Part shown: positions 43,511-52,488 of the stretch, one piece after another
Layout of the letters: the number at the start of each line of letters is the position of its first letter
Numbering within the stretch: position 1 is the first letter of the stretch
DNA from: Fodinicurvata halophila
GTDB taxonomy: Bacteria > Pseudomonadota > Alphaproteobacteria > Kiloniellales > DSM-21159
Direction: 5' to 3'
Assembly (NCBI RefSeq): GCF_042651425.1
Contig: NZ_JBHSCW010000001.1
Location: 310,001 to 374,000 of the forward strand
Length of the DNA: 64,000 nucleotides
Notes under the pieces: generated by a model
What the model saw: the letters and a program-made list of their open reading frames with translations, nothing else
The model's database searches: none
Told to the model about the DNA's origin: nothing
Program-made: the position numbers and the translations under genes

Positions 43511-44044
43511 TTACTTTCTGCCGAGATGCGCCTCTCTGTTCTGATAGAGGCTGTCGTCGGCATACCCCATGGCATCGGGTCGGTTGCGGCCCAGCATGAC
43601 CTGGAAGTAGACCGGCTCCAGGCTTGTGTTCTCATAGCCATGGATCACGCCGGGCGGACAGGAAATACACTCCCACGGACCCAGGCGGGTCCACTTCTGC
43701 TCGCCGTTCTCGTCCTGGACAAAGACATCCAGGAAACCCTTCAGGACGAAGAACACCTCCTCCACCTCGTGGGTGTGCGGGGCGTTCCCCTGGCCGGGAT
43801 TGACGTACATGATGCTCAGTGTAAACCCGCGCGAGGGGATCGAGTTCGGGTCCTCGTGCTTGCCCGAACCGCCACCGCCAATGAAGCGGTGCTGCGCACG
43901 CTTGTAACCCTCGACTTTTGCGTCCTCAAATGCTTCCCAGTCGGGCACCCTGTTCGAGAAACGCGCCACATATCGATCCAGTATCTCATCGAGGCTCGCA
44001 TCCTTGAGTTCATCCGGACGCGGATGTCTCGCTACAACAGTCAT
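43511..44044 (-). CDS. Cupin-domain protein
   Basis: A 177 aa cupin. The metal-binding motif 1 is APHTHEVEEVFFVLKGFLDVF, and motif 2 is PPGVIHGYENTSLEPVYFQVM with the second His. A helical N-terminal extension (DEILDRYVARFSNRVPDWEAF) is present. It may be a small metal-dependent isomerase or hydrolase, or a ligand sensor; no specific family is recognised. It is the last gene of the ALDH-GGT-cupin unit, 57 bases after the GGT gene, and converges on coxG. Confidence 0.82.
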   Translation of the reverse strand: MTVVARHPRPDELKDASLDEILDRYVARFSNRVPDWEAFEDAKVEGYKRAQHRFIGGGGSGKHEDPNSIPSRGFTLSIMYVNPGQGNAPHTHEVEEVFFVLKGFLDVFVQDENGEQKWTRLGPWECISCPPGVIHGYENTSLEPVYFQVMLGRNRPDAMGYADDSLYQNREAHLGRK

Positions 44045-44101
44045 CTTATCGGTCCTCCGGTTTGCTGTTTTGTGGTCTTCTTTTCATGGGGTCATGAGAG
44101 T

Positions 44102-45493
44102 TCATAGGCGCCCTCCGGCGAGCGCCAGCGCCCCGGTGCGCGGGTCAGCCGCCGCTTCAAGCGGCGCGCACTCTCCTGGAATGCGGATAACCTGTTCTGC
44201 GGAGCGCAGCGAAAGCGCGGGAACCTCGCGCATGGAACTCTGCGTCGCCGTGAAGTCACAGCCCTTTTCAACCAGCACGGCGCCATTGCCATCCAATCCC
44301 CAACGCGGTCGGGTGACCAAGGCGCCCAGATCGTGCGCGCCATCGAGCAAATCGAGGATTGTCTGCAGATTCCACGGCGCCTGATTCTGCCCGCCGGGCG
44401 TGCCCCCCAGATACACTCCATCTGGCCGTTCCAGTGCCCAGGCCTGTAGCGTAGTGAAGGGTATGCGCCCCGCTGCGGGGGCGTTCCAGTGATCGGTGGG
44501 AGCCTCCAGATCAAATCCACGCCCCGGCCTGTTGTTCAGAACCAGGTCGTACTCGTCCAGAACCAGGGAAGACCCGTACTGTGGGAAGGAATTGGAATGC
44601 ACCACCACCACGCCATTGCCGTCATTGTCCGCAGCGGTCACGACCGAAGTGCCCTCATCCCCTGCAGCAGTCAGCACCTCGCGCGCGGTGATGAAGGCAG
44701 TCCAGGAATCGCATCCCTGCGCAACGGCATGCTCCAGCGCCTTTGCGAGCAGCAGGCCATGGCTGGGAGCGGGCGTCATTCTCGCAACCCCAGAACCGTC
44801 CAGTTCCATCGTCAGAGGCACCGCTAAAGTTGCCTCCACCGCCTTCATGTCTTCCAGGCTGATAAAGCCGCCAGCAGCCTTGACACGTGCCACCACGGCC
44901 TCGCCAAGGTCACCGTGAAAGAGGGCTCCACGCTTGTTCGCGAAATCCCCCAGAAGTCGCGCCAGTCCTGGTAGATGCAGGGGTTCGCCGGCTTGGGGCA
45001 GCATTCCCTCCGGCAGAAAACGCGTCGAGCTGTTGTGAGATTTTAAAAGGGGGGCTGCCTCCCGGGTCAGATTGACGGCAACAGGGGTCCAGAAGATACC
45101 CGCTTCGGCATAAGCCGCCGCAGGAGCGATCAGTTCCGACAGTGGATGTACGGCGCGTTCAGCCAGTGTCGCATAGCCTATCGGCGCACCGGGTGCGCCG
45201 ACCGAACACGGTCCTGTCTTTTCCAGTCTGGCCCCTGACCCCAGCGCCACCGGCCCGCCACCAATGGCGGTCAGGCACTGCACTTCGCCCTCGGCCGTGC
45301 GCATCAAAGCAACAAGATCGCCCGCCAAGCCGCATTTCATCGGCAGCCAGACTGTCTCAACGAAACAGGCAGCTAGAGCGGCATCGAAAGCATTCCCGCC
45401 AGCCCTCAAAGCATCCAGTCCGGTACGCGCAGCTGCCGGAACGGCTGCTGTGCAGACGAAATCGCCTTTGACGCTGTAGGGGTTTGAGCTCAT
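44102..45493 (-). CDS. Gamma-glutamyltransferase family Ntn hydrolase, short and without signal peptide
   Basis: A GGT-family protein of 463 aa. The N-terminal half contains ALRAGGNAFDAALAACFVETV and MKCGLAGDLVALM. The self-cleavage site is the Thr in AGDEGTSVVTAADNDGNGVVVV. The small-subunit part has PQYGSSLVLDEYDLVLNNRPGRGF and YLGGTPGGQNQAPWNLQ. It is about 100 residues shorter than canonical periplasmic GGT and begins MSSNPYSVKGDF with no export signal, so it is probably cytoplasmic. A role hydrolysing a gamma-glutamyl or similar amide intermediate is inferred from the neighbours. Confidence 0.87.
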   Translation of the reverse strand: MSSNPYSVKGDFVCTAAVPAAARTGLDALRAGGNAFDAALAACFVETVWLPMKCGLAGDLVALMRTAEGEVQCLTAIGGGPVALGSGARLEKTGPCSVGAPGAPIGYATLAERAVHPLSELIAPAAAYAEAGIFWTPVAVNLTREAAPLLKSHNSSTRFLPEGMLPQAGEPLHLPGLARLLGDFANKRGALFHGDLGEAVVARVKAAGGFISLEDMKAVEATLAVPLTMELDGSGVARMTPAPSHGLLLAKALEHAVAQGCDSWTAFITAREVLTAAGDEGTSVVTAADNDGNGVVVVHSNSFPQYGSSLVLDEYDLVLNNRPGRGFDLEAPTDHWNAPAAGRIPFTTLQAWALERPDGVYLGGTPGGQNQAPWNLQTILDLLDGAHDLGALVTRPRWGLDGNGAVLVEKGCDFTATQSSMREVPALSLRSAEQVIRIPGECAPLEAAADPRTGALALAGGRL

Positions 45494-45517
45494 GGGAGCA
45501 GCTGCTTCAAGAGCGAC

Positions 45518-46966
45518 TCAGGCGTGCCCGGGAAAGCGCATGCCCGTGAACTTCCACTGGGTGCACTCTTCCATGGCGTAGCGCACGCCTTCACGGCCGT
45601 ATCCGCTCTTGCCCACCCCGCCGAAGGGATAGTTGTCGAGTCGGAAACGGCTTCCCTCGTTGATCCAGAGAGACCCGACCCGTAACTCGTTGGAGACGCG
45701 GAAAGCAGTTTCCAGGCTGCTGGTGAAGCAGGATCCCTGCAGGCCGAATTCGCTATCGTTGGCAACCGCCAGGGCGTCATCCAGGTCACGCACCTTGATG
45801 ACCACGGCAACCGGCCCGAAGATCTCCTCGCGCACGACCCGCGCATCGCGCTCAGGATTGACGATGATTGTCGGACGGATGGTACAGCCTTCGCGCTGAG
45901 GTCCGCCCAGAATGCGCGCCCCGGCAGTGCGAGCCTCCTCGATCATGGCCTCGATGCGATCTGCGGCCTCGCTCGATACCACGGGCCCCAAGTCGGTATC
46001 ACGATCCCGGGGATCACCGACTTTCATCTTGGAAGCGGCAGTTTCAAACTTCTCCAGAAAACTCTCGAAAACCGGTTCCTCGACGAGTATCCGCTGGGTT
46101 GAAATACACTGCTGGCCGCTGGCTTCGAAGGCAGACGGCGTGATCCGCGCAACGGCATCCTCGATATTGGCATCCGCGCAGACGATATTGGGGGAGTTGC
46201 CCCCAAGTTCGCCGACGAAGGGCTTCGCCCCAGCGGCCTTGGCCAGGGCCTCGCCAGCCTTGGTGCCGCCTGTCAGGGTGACAAGCGCGACATCTTCGTG
46301 CTCGGCCAAGAGCCGCGCCTCCTCGCGATGGCCTGTCACCACGCTCAGCAGGCTTTCGGGCAGGCCCGCTTCCTCAAAGGCTCGCGCGATCTCGATGGCA
46401 ATGGCGCTGCCCTCCAGGCAGGGCTTGATGATGACGGCGTTCCCCGTCACCAGCGCCGGCGCGACCTTCTGGACCAGCAGGTTTGCCGGCGCATTGAAGG
46501 GCGTAATGGCGGCAACAACTCCATAGGGCACGCGCCTGGTGAACCCGAACAGGTCCTTGCCCGCGGGTGCGCTGTCCAGCGGCAGAACCTCACCCCCAAA
46601 ATCATGGATCTGACGCGCGCAGGCGCGGACGAAGGCGGCACTGCGCTTTGTTTCGAATTCGGCCGCGCGACGCGGCTTGCCGATGTGCGAAATGGACATC
46701 TCCACCAGACTGTCTATGCGCGCCTCGATAGCGTCCGCAGCGGCATTCAGCCATTGCGAACGCTGGGCGACGGTCGCCCCCAGGTTTTCCCCAAAGGCGT
46801 TCTTCGCAAAAGCAACCGCGGCCTCGATGCCCTCCGCACCAGCCGGCGCGATCTTCAGGCTTGGCTGTCCCGACCAGGGATTGGAGAGTTCATGCATCGT
46901 CTCGGACCGGGACAGCCCACCACCCGGAATCCAAGATTCCACTTCCGTTATCGCTGTCTCGGTCAT
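45518..46966 (-). CDS. NAD(P)-dependent aldehyde dehydrogenase, block C
   Basis: An ALDH of 482 aa. ITPFNAPANLLVQKVAPALV, FVGELGGNSPNIVCADA (base Glu), SGQQCISTQRILVEEP (catalytic Cys) and EEIFGPVAVVIKV are present. It is distantly paralogous to the block A enzyme. The start at 46966 (MTETAITEVE) is chosen because GAGGAAGGG lies upstream and because the longer reading to 47047 would run through the operator at 47019. It is the first gene of the ALDH-GGT-cupin unit. Confidence 0.9.
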   Translation of the reverse strand: MTETAITEVESWIPGGGLSRSETMHELSNPWSGQPSLKIAPAGAEGIEAAVAFAKNAFGENLGATVAQRSQWLNAAADAIEARIDSLVEMSISHIGKPRRAAEFETKRSAAFVRACARQIHDFGGEVLPLDSAPAGKDLFGFTRRVPYGVVAAITPFNAPANLLVQKVAPALVTGNAVIIKPCLEGSAIAIEIARAFEEAGLPESLLSVVTGHREEARLLAEHEDVALVTLTGGTKAGEALAKAAGAKPFVGELGGNSPNIVCADANIEDAVARITPSAFEASGQQCISTQRILVEEPVFESFLEKFETAASKMKVGDPRDRDTDLGPVVSSEAADRIEAMIEEARTAGARILGGPQREGCTIRPTIIVNPERDARVVREEIFGPVAVVIKVRDLDDALAVANDSEFGLQGSCFTSSLETAFRVSNELRVGSLWINEGSRFRLDNYPFGGVGKSGYGREGVRYAMEECTQWKFTGMRFPGHA

Positions 46967-47018
46967 CTCAGCTTGCCCTTCCTCACCCGATGGTTTGCAT
47001 CTCGCATACATCAAATTA

Positions 47019-47032
47019 ACTAACCAGTTAGG
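47019..47032. promoter_or_regulatory. TetR-type operator copy 2 (before aldehyde dehydrogenase)
   Basis: ACTAAC-CA-GTTAGG, one base from a perfect palindrome, lies between the small molybdenum-enzyme subunit gene and the aldehyde dehydrogenase start, 53 bases upstream of the latter. It marks an internal promoter in block C. Confidence 0.65.
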
Positions 47033-47093
47033 CCATTGCAATTGCACAATGCCCCTTGTCGTTCTTCCGCATATTTCAGACTATCCAGATACG

Positions 47094-47591
47094 TCAGGCG
47101 GACAGGCGGCCGTGTTCCTCGCCACCATGGGCCCAGCGTTCGCCGGCCAGGAGAACAGCGCTCACAATGCCCTGATAGCCGGTGCAGCGGCAGATGTTCC
47201 CTGACAGCTCCTGACGCACGGCAGCTGCTTCGGTGCAGATGCCCCGCTGGATCATGTCGCGTACCATGATTAGCATGCCCGGCGTGCAGAAACCGCACTG
47301 CAGGCCATGGGCATCCCGAAACGCCTGACGGATCACCGTCATCAGGGGATCCTCCTCGAATCCCTCGATGGTGCGCACCTGCTGGCCATGCACGCTGGCT
47401 GCCAGAGTGATGCAGCCACGCACCGGCTGCCCGTCCACCAGCACGGTGCAGGCTCCGCAAACCCCGTGCTCGCAGCCGAGATGGGTCCCGGTCATGCTTT
47501 CGTGGTCGCGCACGAAATCGGCCAAAGACTGGCGATCATCAATATCGCCGGTTACCCGACGGCCATTCAGCTCGAATTCTATATCAATCAT
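47094..47591 (-). CDS. Molybdenum hydroxylase small (2Fe-2S) subunit
   Basis: The electron-transfer subunit (165 aa) of an xanthine dehydrogenase/CO dehydrogenase-family enzyme. The plant-type ferredoxin cluster is in CEHGVCGACTVLVDGQPVRGC (C43-type spacing), and the second cluster is in CGFCTPGMLIMV and SGNICRCTGYQGIV. It shares four bases with the medium subunit gene. Electrons pass from the molybdenum centre through these clusters to FAD. Confidence 0.94.
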   Translation of the reverse strand: MIDIEFELNGRRVTGDIDDRQSLADFVRDHESMTGTHLGCEHGVCGACTVLVDGQPVRGCITLAASVHGQQVRTIEGFEEDPLMTVIRQAFRDAHGLQCGFCTPGMLIMVRDMIQRGICTEAAAVRQELSGNICRCTGYQGIVSAVLLAGERWAHGGEEHGRLSA

Positions 47592-48418
47592 TTGTTTCGT
47601 GCCTCCCTCACCGCTCGGCGTAGTGCCGCCCAGTGAAGTTCCTGTTCGTAGTCGTCGAGCCGGAAGCCGGCTTCTTCTGTGTCTTCATTCATCGCCGCGC
47701 GCAGGGCGCTCTCATCACCGTCTCCGGCTTCAAGCCGATCGGCAACTGCCTTCAGCTTCAGCGGAGTGCGGTCCAGCGCGCCCAGCACGGCACGGCTTCC
47801 GCCAGAATCCCCCAGGATCACGACTGCCATGGCATTGGCGAACTCACCGGCCTTGCGACAGATCTTGTGATAACCCCACCGCACGCCCGCCTGCAGACGA
47901 GGCACACTGACGGCTTCTACAATCTCCTGATCCTCAAGAGCCGTGGTCATGGCCCCGGTCAGGAAGGCGTCGACAGGCAGGCTTCTTGTGCCGGTGGCGC
48001 TTTTCAAGTGTACGTCGGCGTCCAAGGCCGTAAAGACCGTCGGCCACTCTGCAGAGGGGTCTGCATGAGCCAGGCTGCCGCCAATCGTGCCGCGATTACG
48101 CACGGAGCGATAGGCCAGGCTGGAAGCCGCACGGACCAGCAAGCCTGCAGACGGATCCGGTACGCGACCGTCCTCGATCATGGCATGGGTAACACCGCCA
48201 CCCAGCAGGACCCGCCCGCTCTCTTCCGAACAGCTCCGCAGCTCGGACAGGACGGAAATGTCGATCAGCAGCTCGGGCTGCGCCAAGCGCAGGTTCATCA
48301 TCGGACCCAGGGTCTGGTTACCGGCGACGAACTTTGCAAGGCCCTGCTCCTCCGCCGCCACATGCAGGGCGTGCTGAAGGTCGCGTGGACGCACATAGGT
48401 AAAGGGGGCCGGTTTCAT
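47588..48418 (-). CDS. Molybdenum hydroxylase medium (FAD) subunit
   Basis: A FAD-binding subunit of 276 aa (CoxM/XdhB type). FAD contacts lie in KFVAGNQTLGPMMNLRLAQPE and RNRGTIGGSLAHADPSAEWP. The C-terminal CO_deh_flav region includes WGYHKICRKAGEFANAMAVV. It overlaps both neighbouring subunit genes by four bases, so the three chains are made together. Confidence 0.94.
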   Translation of the reverse strand: MKPAPFTYVRPRDLQHALHVAAEEQGLAKFVAGNQTLGPMMNLRLAQPELLIDISVLSELRSCSEESGRVLLGGGVTHAMIEDGRVPDPSAGLLVRAASSLAYRSVRNRGTIGGSLAHADPSAEWPTVFTALDADVHLKSATGTRSLPVDAFLTGAMTTALEDQEIVEAVSVPRLQAGVRWGYHKICRKAGEFANAMAVVILGDSGGSRAVLGALDRTPLKLKAVADRLEAGDGDESALRAAMNEDTEEAGFRLDDYEQELHWAALRRAVREARNK

Positions 48419-50766
48419 TGCGCCGCCTCCTGCTGCATCATCCGCGCATGGCGCACTGCCTCATGAACGCGCCGGGGCGTCATGGGCGTCTCGTTCAATT
48501 GCGCGCCGATCGGAGCCAGCGCGTCGCGGATGGCATTGGCAATGGCCGCAGGCGGCGAGATCGCACCGCCCTCGCCCATGCCCTTCATGCCGTATTCCGT
48601 GTGCTCGGCCGGTGTCATCATATGCGCGATCTTGATCATCGGCACCTCGGTGGCCCCCGGCATCAGGTAGTCTGCGAAGGTGGTCGCCAGTGGCTGGCCG
48701 AAATCGTCATAGGGAATCTCCTCATAGAGGGCCGTGCCGATGCCCTGCGCTACGCCGCCCTGGATCTGACCGTCCACGATCCTGGGGTTGACAATGGTGC
48801 CGCAGTCCTCGACCACGCCATAGTCAAGTATCTCCACATATCCGGTATCGGGATCGACCGCGACCACCGCGACTTGGGTGGAGTAGCAGAAAACGCCCGT
48901 GTCGATTCCGGGCTGATAGGTGGTGGTCGCCTCCAGCGTCGGATCGGTGGACAGAGGCAGTCCGTCCTGGCGAAGGTGAGCGATACGTCCCAATTCCTGG
49001 AAGCTGACCTCGCCTTGGGGACCGCAGGCCGCGCCGTTCCTGAATTCAACCTGGGCCGGTTCACACTGCAGAAGATGCGCAGCGATATCCGCCATCTTGG
49101 TGCGCAGCAAGCGGCATGACTTGGCCACCGCTCCGCCCGCCATGACCATGGAGCGCGAGGCGAAGGTCCCCATGCCAAAGGGACTGAGCGTACTGTCTCC
49201 ATGGCGCACGGAAATGCGGTCCGGATCCAACGACAGCTCGTGATGTGCCACCTGCGCCAGCGTTGTTTCCAGGCCCTGTCCATGCGACTGGATACCCACC
49301 AGTAGCATCAGCGTGCCGTCGGTCATCAGGCGAGCGGTCGCGGATTCGAAGCCGGGAATGACCGGCGTGCCGCGCGTCACCCATTCGCCGCAGCCATGCG
49401 CGGTCTGCTCGGTATAGGTGGCGAAACCGACGCCAATCAAACGCCCGTCCGGCTCAGGCGATTTCTGGCGCGCGCGCACACTGTCGAAGTCGATCAGATC
49501 GGCGGCCATCTGGACGCTCTTGGCGTAATCGCCGTTGTCATAAAGCAGGTTGGTGACCGAGCGGTAGGGCATCTCCGCTGGCCTGACCATGTTCTCCATG
49601 CGCACTTCATGCGGCTCGCGCCCCACGGCGCGGGCGATCTCGTCTATGGTCCGCTCGATGGTGAAGCAGGCCGCAGGCCGTGCCACCCCGCGGTAGGGTC
49701 CGATCGGCGACTTGTTGGTGCAGACCGTCAAGGTGTGACAGCGGTAATTCTCGACCCTGTAAGGACCGGGAATGTTCTTGGCCGCCATGCCGGTTTCCAT
49801 GAAGGGACTGTTCGGCCAGTGGGAATAGGCCCCCGCATCCACGTAAACCTCGGCGTCCAGACCCAGAATGCGCCCCTTGTCATCGGCGTAGGCCTTGATC
49901 TTGTGAACGTGCTCCCGGCAGTGAATGGACGCCAGAAAGTGCTCGCGCCTGTCTTCGATCCAGCGCACCGGTTGACGCAGTTTGCGCGCCAGCGCAGCCA
50001 CCATCAGTTCCTCGGGATAGAGGATGTTCTTCACGCCAAAGCCGCCACCCACGTCCGGTGCAATCACGTGAAGCTGACGCTCCTCGATTTGCAGGAACTG
50101 GGCCATGCCGGCGCGGATCTGATGTGGAAACTGGCTGGAGTTGTACACCGCCAGTTCATCCAGGCGGTGGTCCCAGTGGGCCAGGATGGCACGGCCTTCC
50201 AGGGGCACACCTGCCTGACGGTTCATGCGATAGGTCCGCTCGATCACAACGCTGGCGTTCTTGCGTGCGATATCGATATCGCCAGCCTCAACTGACTTGC
50301 GGATGAAGACGTTCTCGTCCCAATCGTCGTGAATGCGCGGGGCATCGGGCTCCAGCGCCTTCAGGGTGTCACACGCGGCCGGCATTTCGTCGATCTCCGG
50401 AAAGACCATCTGGGCGATGTCCTCGGCCTCGGCACGGCTCGACCCGACGCACATGGCGATGGGCTGGCCGACGAAACGGACCTTGTCGGTAGCCAGCCCC
50501 GGAAAGACGGAAGGGCGAAACCCGGCCACCTCCGGCACCGCCCGCAACGGCAGGACATCCGGAAAGTCCGATGCCAGAAACACGTTTCCACGCAGTTCTT
50601 CCGGAATATCCACCGAACGCAGCCATCCATGGGCCACTGGACTGCGCACGAAAGCCACATCGCGCAGACCGTGAAACCGTAGATCACTGACGAACTGGCC
50701 GCGACCGTGAAGGTGGCGTGTATCCTCTTTGCGCGGGACGCTGGCGCCTATACCCTTGTCAGACAT
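48415..50766 (-). CDS. Molybdenum hydroxylase large (molybdopterin) subunit
   Basis: The catalytic subunit, 783 aa. The aldehyde oxidase hammerhead domain is N-terminal. Cofactor segments include PDVGGGFGVKNILYPEE, the active-site loop GPYRGVARPAACF, GIQSHGQGLETTLAQV, and the catalytic Glu in KGMGEGGAISPPAAIANAI. The loop lacks the VAYRCSFR motif of true CO dehydrogenase, so CO oxidation is unlikely. Family enzymes hydroxylate carbon next to ring nitrogen or oxidise aldehydes. Neighbours suggest an N-heterocycle or lactam-forming substrate. Confidence 0.93.
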   Translation of the reverse strand: MSDKGIGASVPRKEDTRHLHGRGQFVSDLRFHGLRDVAFVRSPVAHGWLRSVDIPEELRGNVFLASDFPDVLPLRAVPEVAGFRPSVFPGLATDKVRFVGQPIAMCVGSSRAEAEDIAQMVFPEIDEMPAACDTLKALEPDAPRIHDDWDENVFIRKSVEAGDIDIARKNASVVIERTYRMNRQAGVPLEGRAILAHWDHRLDELAVYNSSQFPHQIRAGMAQFLQIEERQLHVIAPDVGGGFGVKNILYPEELMVAALARKLRQPVRWIEDRREHFLASIHCREHVHKIKAYADDKGRILGLDAEVYVDAGAYSHWPNSPFMETGMAAKNIPGPYRVENYRCHTLTVCTNKSPIGPYRGVARPAACFTIERTIDEIARAVGREPHEVRMENMVRPAEMPYRSVTNLLYDNGDYAKSVQMAADLIDFDSVRARQKSPEPDGRLIGVGFATYTEQTAHGCGEWVTRGTPVIPGFESATARLMTDGTLMLLVGIQSHGQGLETTLAQVAHHELSLDPDRISVRHGDSTLSPFGMGTFASRSMVMAGGAVAKSCRLLRTKMADIAAHLLQCEPAQVEFRNGAACGPQGEVSFQELGRIAHLRQDGLPLSTDPTLEATTTYQPGIDTGVFCYSTQVAVVAVDPDTGYVEILDYGVVEDCGTIVNPRIVDGQIQGGVAQGIGTALYEEIPYDDFGQPLATTFADYLMPGATEVPMIKIAHMMTPAEHTEYGMKGMGEGGAISPPAAIANAIRDALAPIGAQLNETPMTPRRVHEAVRHARMMQQEAAQ

Positions 50767-50875
50767 GGATTTCTTGCTCCTGACGTGATCTCTCCCTCAC
50801 CAGGCACTCCGGGTGAAGACATTTTGATTGTTTCTTTCATACCCTTATCCCTGCTACCGGCCTTCGCCATACAGC

Positions 50876-51676
50876 TCATGCGCCCGGCTGGGGAGCGGCC
50901 TTTTTCTCGCCGCGCTGCGAGACGTGCCAGGGAAGCAGCAACCTCTCCATGAGATCGACCAGATAGAACAGGATGGTGCCCACGATCCCCAGAATCACCA
51001 GTGCCACGAAGACGCGCGGCGTGTTGAACATGCCCTGGCTTTGAAGGATCACATGACCCAGTCCGGCTTCGCCGGCAACGAACTCGCCGACGATGGCCCC
51101 GATCAGCGCAAAGGAGATCGCTACCTTCATGCCTGCGAAGATGCTGGGCAGCGCATTGGGAAAGCGGATCTTCATCAGGATATCCGTATTGGACGCGCGG
51201 GAGGCCTTGGCCAGATTGATCATATCCGGATCCACCGAGCGCAGTCCCAGAACGGCGTCGATGACAATCGGGAAAATGGCGATTGCGATGGCGATCGCGA
51301 TCTTCGGCTCGCTGCCCGTCCCCATCCAGAGAACGAACAGGGGTGCCAGCGCTACCTTCGGCACCGAATTCAGTGCAACCAGAAGCGTATAGAGCGTTCG
51401 ATCGAGAAATTTTGAATAGACGATCCCGATAGCACAGAGCACACCCGCCAACACAGCTACGACAAAGCCGGTGACCGTCACCAGTAAAGTGTACCCTGTA
51501 TTCTCAATAAAATAGCCCGGCGCCTCCAGGAAGTTGACAAGTATGATGGATGGAGGCGGTAGAATGAAAATGCGTGGCTGGAAAATCCAGACACAGACTT
51601 CCCATACGGCAATAGCACCCACCAAGACCAGGAGAATGGACAGGACGCGTTCGGAGCGTCTGAAGGCCTGTATCAT
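50876..51676 (-). CDS. Nitrate/taurine/pyrimidine-type ABC transporter permease
   Basis: A 266 aa permease of the SsuC/TauC/ThiX class. Several membrane helices flank the coupling segment DPDMINLAKASRASNTDILMKIRFPNALP and ALIGAIVGEFVAGEAGLG. It lies directly after its ATPase gene (five bases). This class imports sulfonates, pyrimidines, thiamine precursors or aromatic acids. Confidence 0.9.
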   Translation of the reverse strand: MIQAFRRSERVLSILLVLVGAIAVWEVCVWIFQPRIFILPPPSIILVNFLEAPGYFIENTGYTLLVTVTGFVVAVLAGVLCAIGIVYSKFLDRTLYTLLVALNSVPKVALAPLFVLWMGTGSEPKIAIAIAIAIFPIVIDAVLGLRSVDPDMINLAKASRASNTDILMKIRFPNALPSIFAGMKVAISFALIGAIVGEFVAGEAGLGHVILQSQGMFNTPRVFVALVILGIVGTILFYLVDLMERLLLPWHVSQRGEKKAAPQPGA

Positions 51677-51681
51677 CTGAA

Positions 51682-52458
51682 TTATTCCTGTTTGAAGACG
51701 CCCAGGTCGGAGAAGAAATCCCGGATATGCGCCGTATACTTGCCGAACTCGGACGTCTCCCGGATTGACAGCGGACGCGGGCGTGGGAGGTCGATGTCGA
51801 TTACCTCAGCGATTCGACCCGGATTTCGTGACATCAGCGCAACCCGGTCGGACAGGTAGACCGCCTCTGTAATTGAATGGGTAATGAAAAGGACCGTTTT
51901 CCGGCTTTCCAGCCACATCCGCTGCAACTCGAAATTCAATTCATCCCTGGTCATGGCATCCAGCGCACCGAACGGTTCATCCATGAGTAGAAGTTCAGGG
52001 TCATCCAGAAGGGCCCGACATATGGCTGCTCTCTGTCGCATGCCCCCGGACAGCTCCCACGGATGGCGATCCTCGAATCCACTAAGTCCGAACATCTCGA
52101 GGAGCTGCCTCGCCCGCTCACGATAGCTCTTCACATCAAGCTTCTTGAACTCGGCTGTGATCAGGACGTTGCTCAGAATATCCCGCCAATCCAGCAGAAT
52201 ATCGCGTTGAAACACCACCCCCATGCCTTGGGGGGCGCCGTTTACCGGCGCCCCCTTGATACGCAGATTCCCGCCGGAAAGAGGCTCCAGCGAGGCCACG
52301 AGCTTGAGAATAGTGCTCTTTCCACACCCACTGGGACCCAGCAGGCTGAGGAATTGCTCGGAGGGAATTTCAAGATCTATCCCTTGAAGGGCATGAACTG
52401 CCCCTTTTGGAGAAGGATAGACCTTATCCACGTTCTCCAGTTCCACATAGGCAGACAT
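51682..52458 (-). CDS. Nitrate/taurine/pyrimidine-type ABC transporter ATP-binding protein
   Basis: A 258 aa ATPase. It has Walker A GPSGCGKSTILKLVASL, the Q-loop GVVFQRDILLDWRDI (SsuB/TauB-like WRD), signature LSGGMRQRAAICRALL, Walker B LLLMDEPFGALDAMTRD and the H-loop TVLFITHSITEAVYL. It is 30 bases after the binding-protein gene. Confidence 0.92.
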   Translation of the reverse strand: MSAYVELENVDKVYPSPKGAVHALQGIDLEIPSEQFLSLLGPSGCGKSTILKLVASLEPLSGGNLRIKGAPVNGAPQGMGVVFQRDILLDWRDILSNVLITAEFKKLDVKSYRERARQLLEMFGLSGFEDRHPWELSGGMRQRAAICRALLDDPELLLMDEPFGALDAMTRDELNFELQRMWLESRKTVLFITHSITEAVYLSDRVALMSRNPGRIAEVIDIDLPRPRPLSIRETSEFGKYTAHIRDFFSDLGVFKQE

Positions 52459-52488
52459 CTATACGCTTCCCTGCAGATAAGTAGAGAG

